Source: Nitrospirota bacterium (GTDB taxonomy: Bacteria; Nitrospirota; Thermodesulfovibrionia; Thermodesulfovibrionales; SM23-35). From it: a DNA stretch of 64,000 nt. The first letter of the stretch is position 1; each line of letters opens with the position of its first letter. The stretch is from positions 1-64,000 of the forward strand of contig JBFMCL010000005.1 in assembly GCA_040754395.1 (NCBI GenBank), given 5' to 3'. The translations under genes and the position numbers were made by a program. Below are positions 63,801 through 64,000 of the stretch, one piece after another. Under the pieces are notes generated by a model. It did not search any database. It was not told where the DNA came from and saw nothing but the letters and a program-made list of their open reading frames with translations.

Positions 63801-64000
63801 TTATACGATTGCGCAAAAAGATAGTATGTGCCATTCACCTCTTGATGCTGCGGCACTATTTCGTACAGGAAGACATAGAGTTTCTGCCGGGAAGCCAGCA
63901 TGATGTCCGCATTGTTGAACTGCGGGATGGTAAACGTGAACCCGTCGCCGTCGGTAATCCTGTAACCTGTTACATTGACCGCTGCAGTTGAGGCATTGTA
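60866..64000 (-). CDS. C25 (gingipain-type) cysteine peptidase with lamin-tail and FN3-like domains, N-terminus outside window
   Basis: The frame is open to the window edge, so the 5' end is missing; 1044 residues are visible. The first ~150 form a lamin-tail domain (DQILLYNSGGEVVDYVAW and WSIRRTSDG), followed by an FN3-like module (VVTWTTASETGTVGFYLYRLDK). The C-terminal half is the C25 domain, with catalytic His in LNYIGHAGFDRL and Cys in TAMTCLTGDHTVPGLDTLGEALI. It ends at the C25 boundary (GVTGDPALRLK) without a sorting domain. It is a secreted peptidase, transcribed with the RiPP genes. Confidence 0.87.
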   Translation of the reverse strand, partial: YNASTAAVNVTGYRITDGDGFTFTIPQFNNADIMLASRQKLYVFLYEIVPQHQEVNGTYYLFAQSYNKYCAVSNTPCATDSNCSGGDDVCISFPSDDFGDPRNSSPSDQILLYNSGGEVVDYVAWSSTITLDTDFLGDDSPAVAKGIWQDDAFVNVSTVSPGWSIRRTSDGFDSNTTNDWSYNQTAKICEQLVITRAVISSFSAGVENGRTVVTWTTASETGTVGFYLYRLDKASGEYLQVNDRLLPGLLTAPQGGTYRYVDNNAFAGNSYEYLLVEIESSGKNNTYGPYRVQANNHLSAFGMSGKRHAGYSRTAHELSARRVSQATAGILAGGTIQDTEKSRYSALSRKPSPSLPPAPAAPNQTAAAKITVGENGLYFINKADISFLLQGGTANPALSSQLSLKNRGKDHAYLVADNNAGIYFYGVGIESLYTDKNVYRLEKGKAMLMESISGRSPVPASVVQTFFDTVHYEEDLWTATGLFTDPESDYWLWDYIVADDPDWGSISIDINAGGVAGVSGSAILTVNLVGATNTDHHVSVSMNGTEIGESTWYGAKPHTFSVSFSQSHLTDGNNTVRLNGLLDAGVPYSIVYIDSLDLSYHRLYRAENDQLLARANGNPVVTAEGFTDPKILVFDVTRPDKVKLIQGTTIDSKGPGNYRASFMPSSPASVYFILSSKAIKSPLSVLADHPSQLRSRTNSADYLVITPKELKGASQALADYRKSQGLKTAVVEIEDIMDEFSDSIFSPEAIRKFLAYAYYSWNKAPRYVALAGKGTEDYKDRLGYGTNLMPPFIIGTPDGLFPSDNRYADVNGDHVPEMSIGRLPAVSSQELQNLLNKIISYESSSGGDWKNRILMLADYPEPGGNFPADSDAVAALVPSQYTTEKIYLSDHSVSEARSLTLNGINRGAVVLNYIGHAGFDRLSQDGLLTTDDVALMNNMERLPVLTAMTCLTGDHTVPGLDTLGEALILKQNGGAIAVFSPSGMSMNPEAVALDKAFFQSYLVDNTKVLGDIVRKTLEKGGIMGVSGYIMDLYGVTGDPALRLK

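Overview
The window looks like a chromosomal contig from an uncultured Gram-negative bacterium, most likely of the Nitrospirota (Thermodesulfovibrionia-like) type. The signs are a type IV pilus PilY1 protein, several PilZ/GGDEF proteins, abundant radical SAM proteins, a two-subunit class I fumarase, a small TusE/DsrC-like protein and moderate GC. The phylum is inferred from gene flavour only; no rRNA is present to confirm it.

Layout. 1-5.7 kb is an accessory island: the end of a glycosyltransferase, a DUF4258/DUF2283-like pair, a second glycosyltransferase, two antitoxin/PIN-toxin modules, a HEPN/nucleotidyltransferase pair, a WecG/TagA remnant, one copy of a 185-bp palindromic-ended repeat, and a Y1 (REP-associated) transposase flanked by hairpin repeats. 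5.8-8.1 kb holds a nucleotidyltransferase-like protein, an initiating sugar-phosphate transferase and a VanZ-like protein, probably for envelope polysaccharide. 8.3-9.4 kb has a strongly palindromic promoter region, a 16-codon ORF, an exported protein and a PilZ protein. 9.4-17.6 kb is a minus-strand block: MshEN-repeat membrane protein, B12-type radical SAM plus pterin-binding methyltransferase-like protein, diguanylate cyclase, UvrB and a MagIII-like glycosylase. 17.7-19.4 kb carries LeuD and LeuB. They are followed by a tRNA-Asn into whose anticodon loop a small GIY-YIG element has inserted, leaving a 42-bp repeat. 20-23 kb is a PerR-KatG unit, with katG visibly GC-richer than its surroundings. 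24.5-28.8 kb is a small exported protein plus PilY1. 29-31 kb has an RRM-protein remnant, rpsU and a DEAD-box helicase.

31-48 kb is mixed housekeeping and envelope functions: Slp lipoprotein, a dead-M1/ChaN/PDZ fusion, an Ogg2-type glycosylase, a CobD-like aminotransferase lacking its PLP lysine, a DgkA-PAP2 fusion, fumarase, cytochrome c, a Tat-exported PflX-like radical SAM protein, SprT-like, SlyD-like and DsrC/TusE-like proteins, and a REC-PAS-PAS protein. 47.7-57.8 kb has two candidate sigma-54 promoters with nearly identical cores, several small conserved-looking proteins, a PPP phosphatase, a HerA-like ATPase, AsnS, a histidine kinase and a Ste24-type protease.

57.8-64 kb (minus strand) is the most interesting locus. 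It is a compact operon encoding a C25 (gingipain-type) cysteine peptidase, a PqqD-type recognition protein, a radical SAM/SPASM enzyme, a 59-residue Cys-containing precursor peptide at 59286-59465, an HprK-related kinase and a Ser/His-type S26 peptidase. I interpret it as a ribosomally made, post-translationally modified peptide (RiPP) pathway that I cannot match to a described class.
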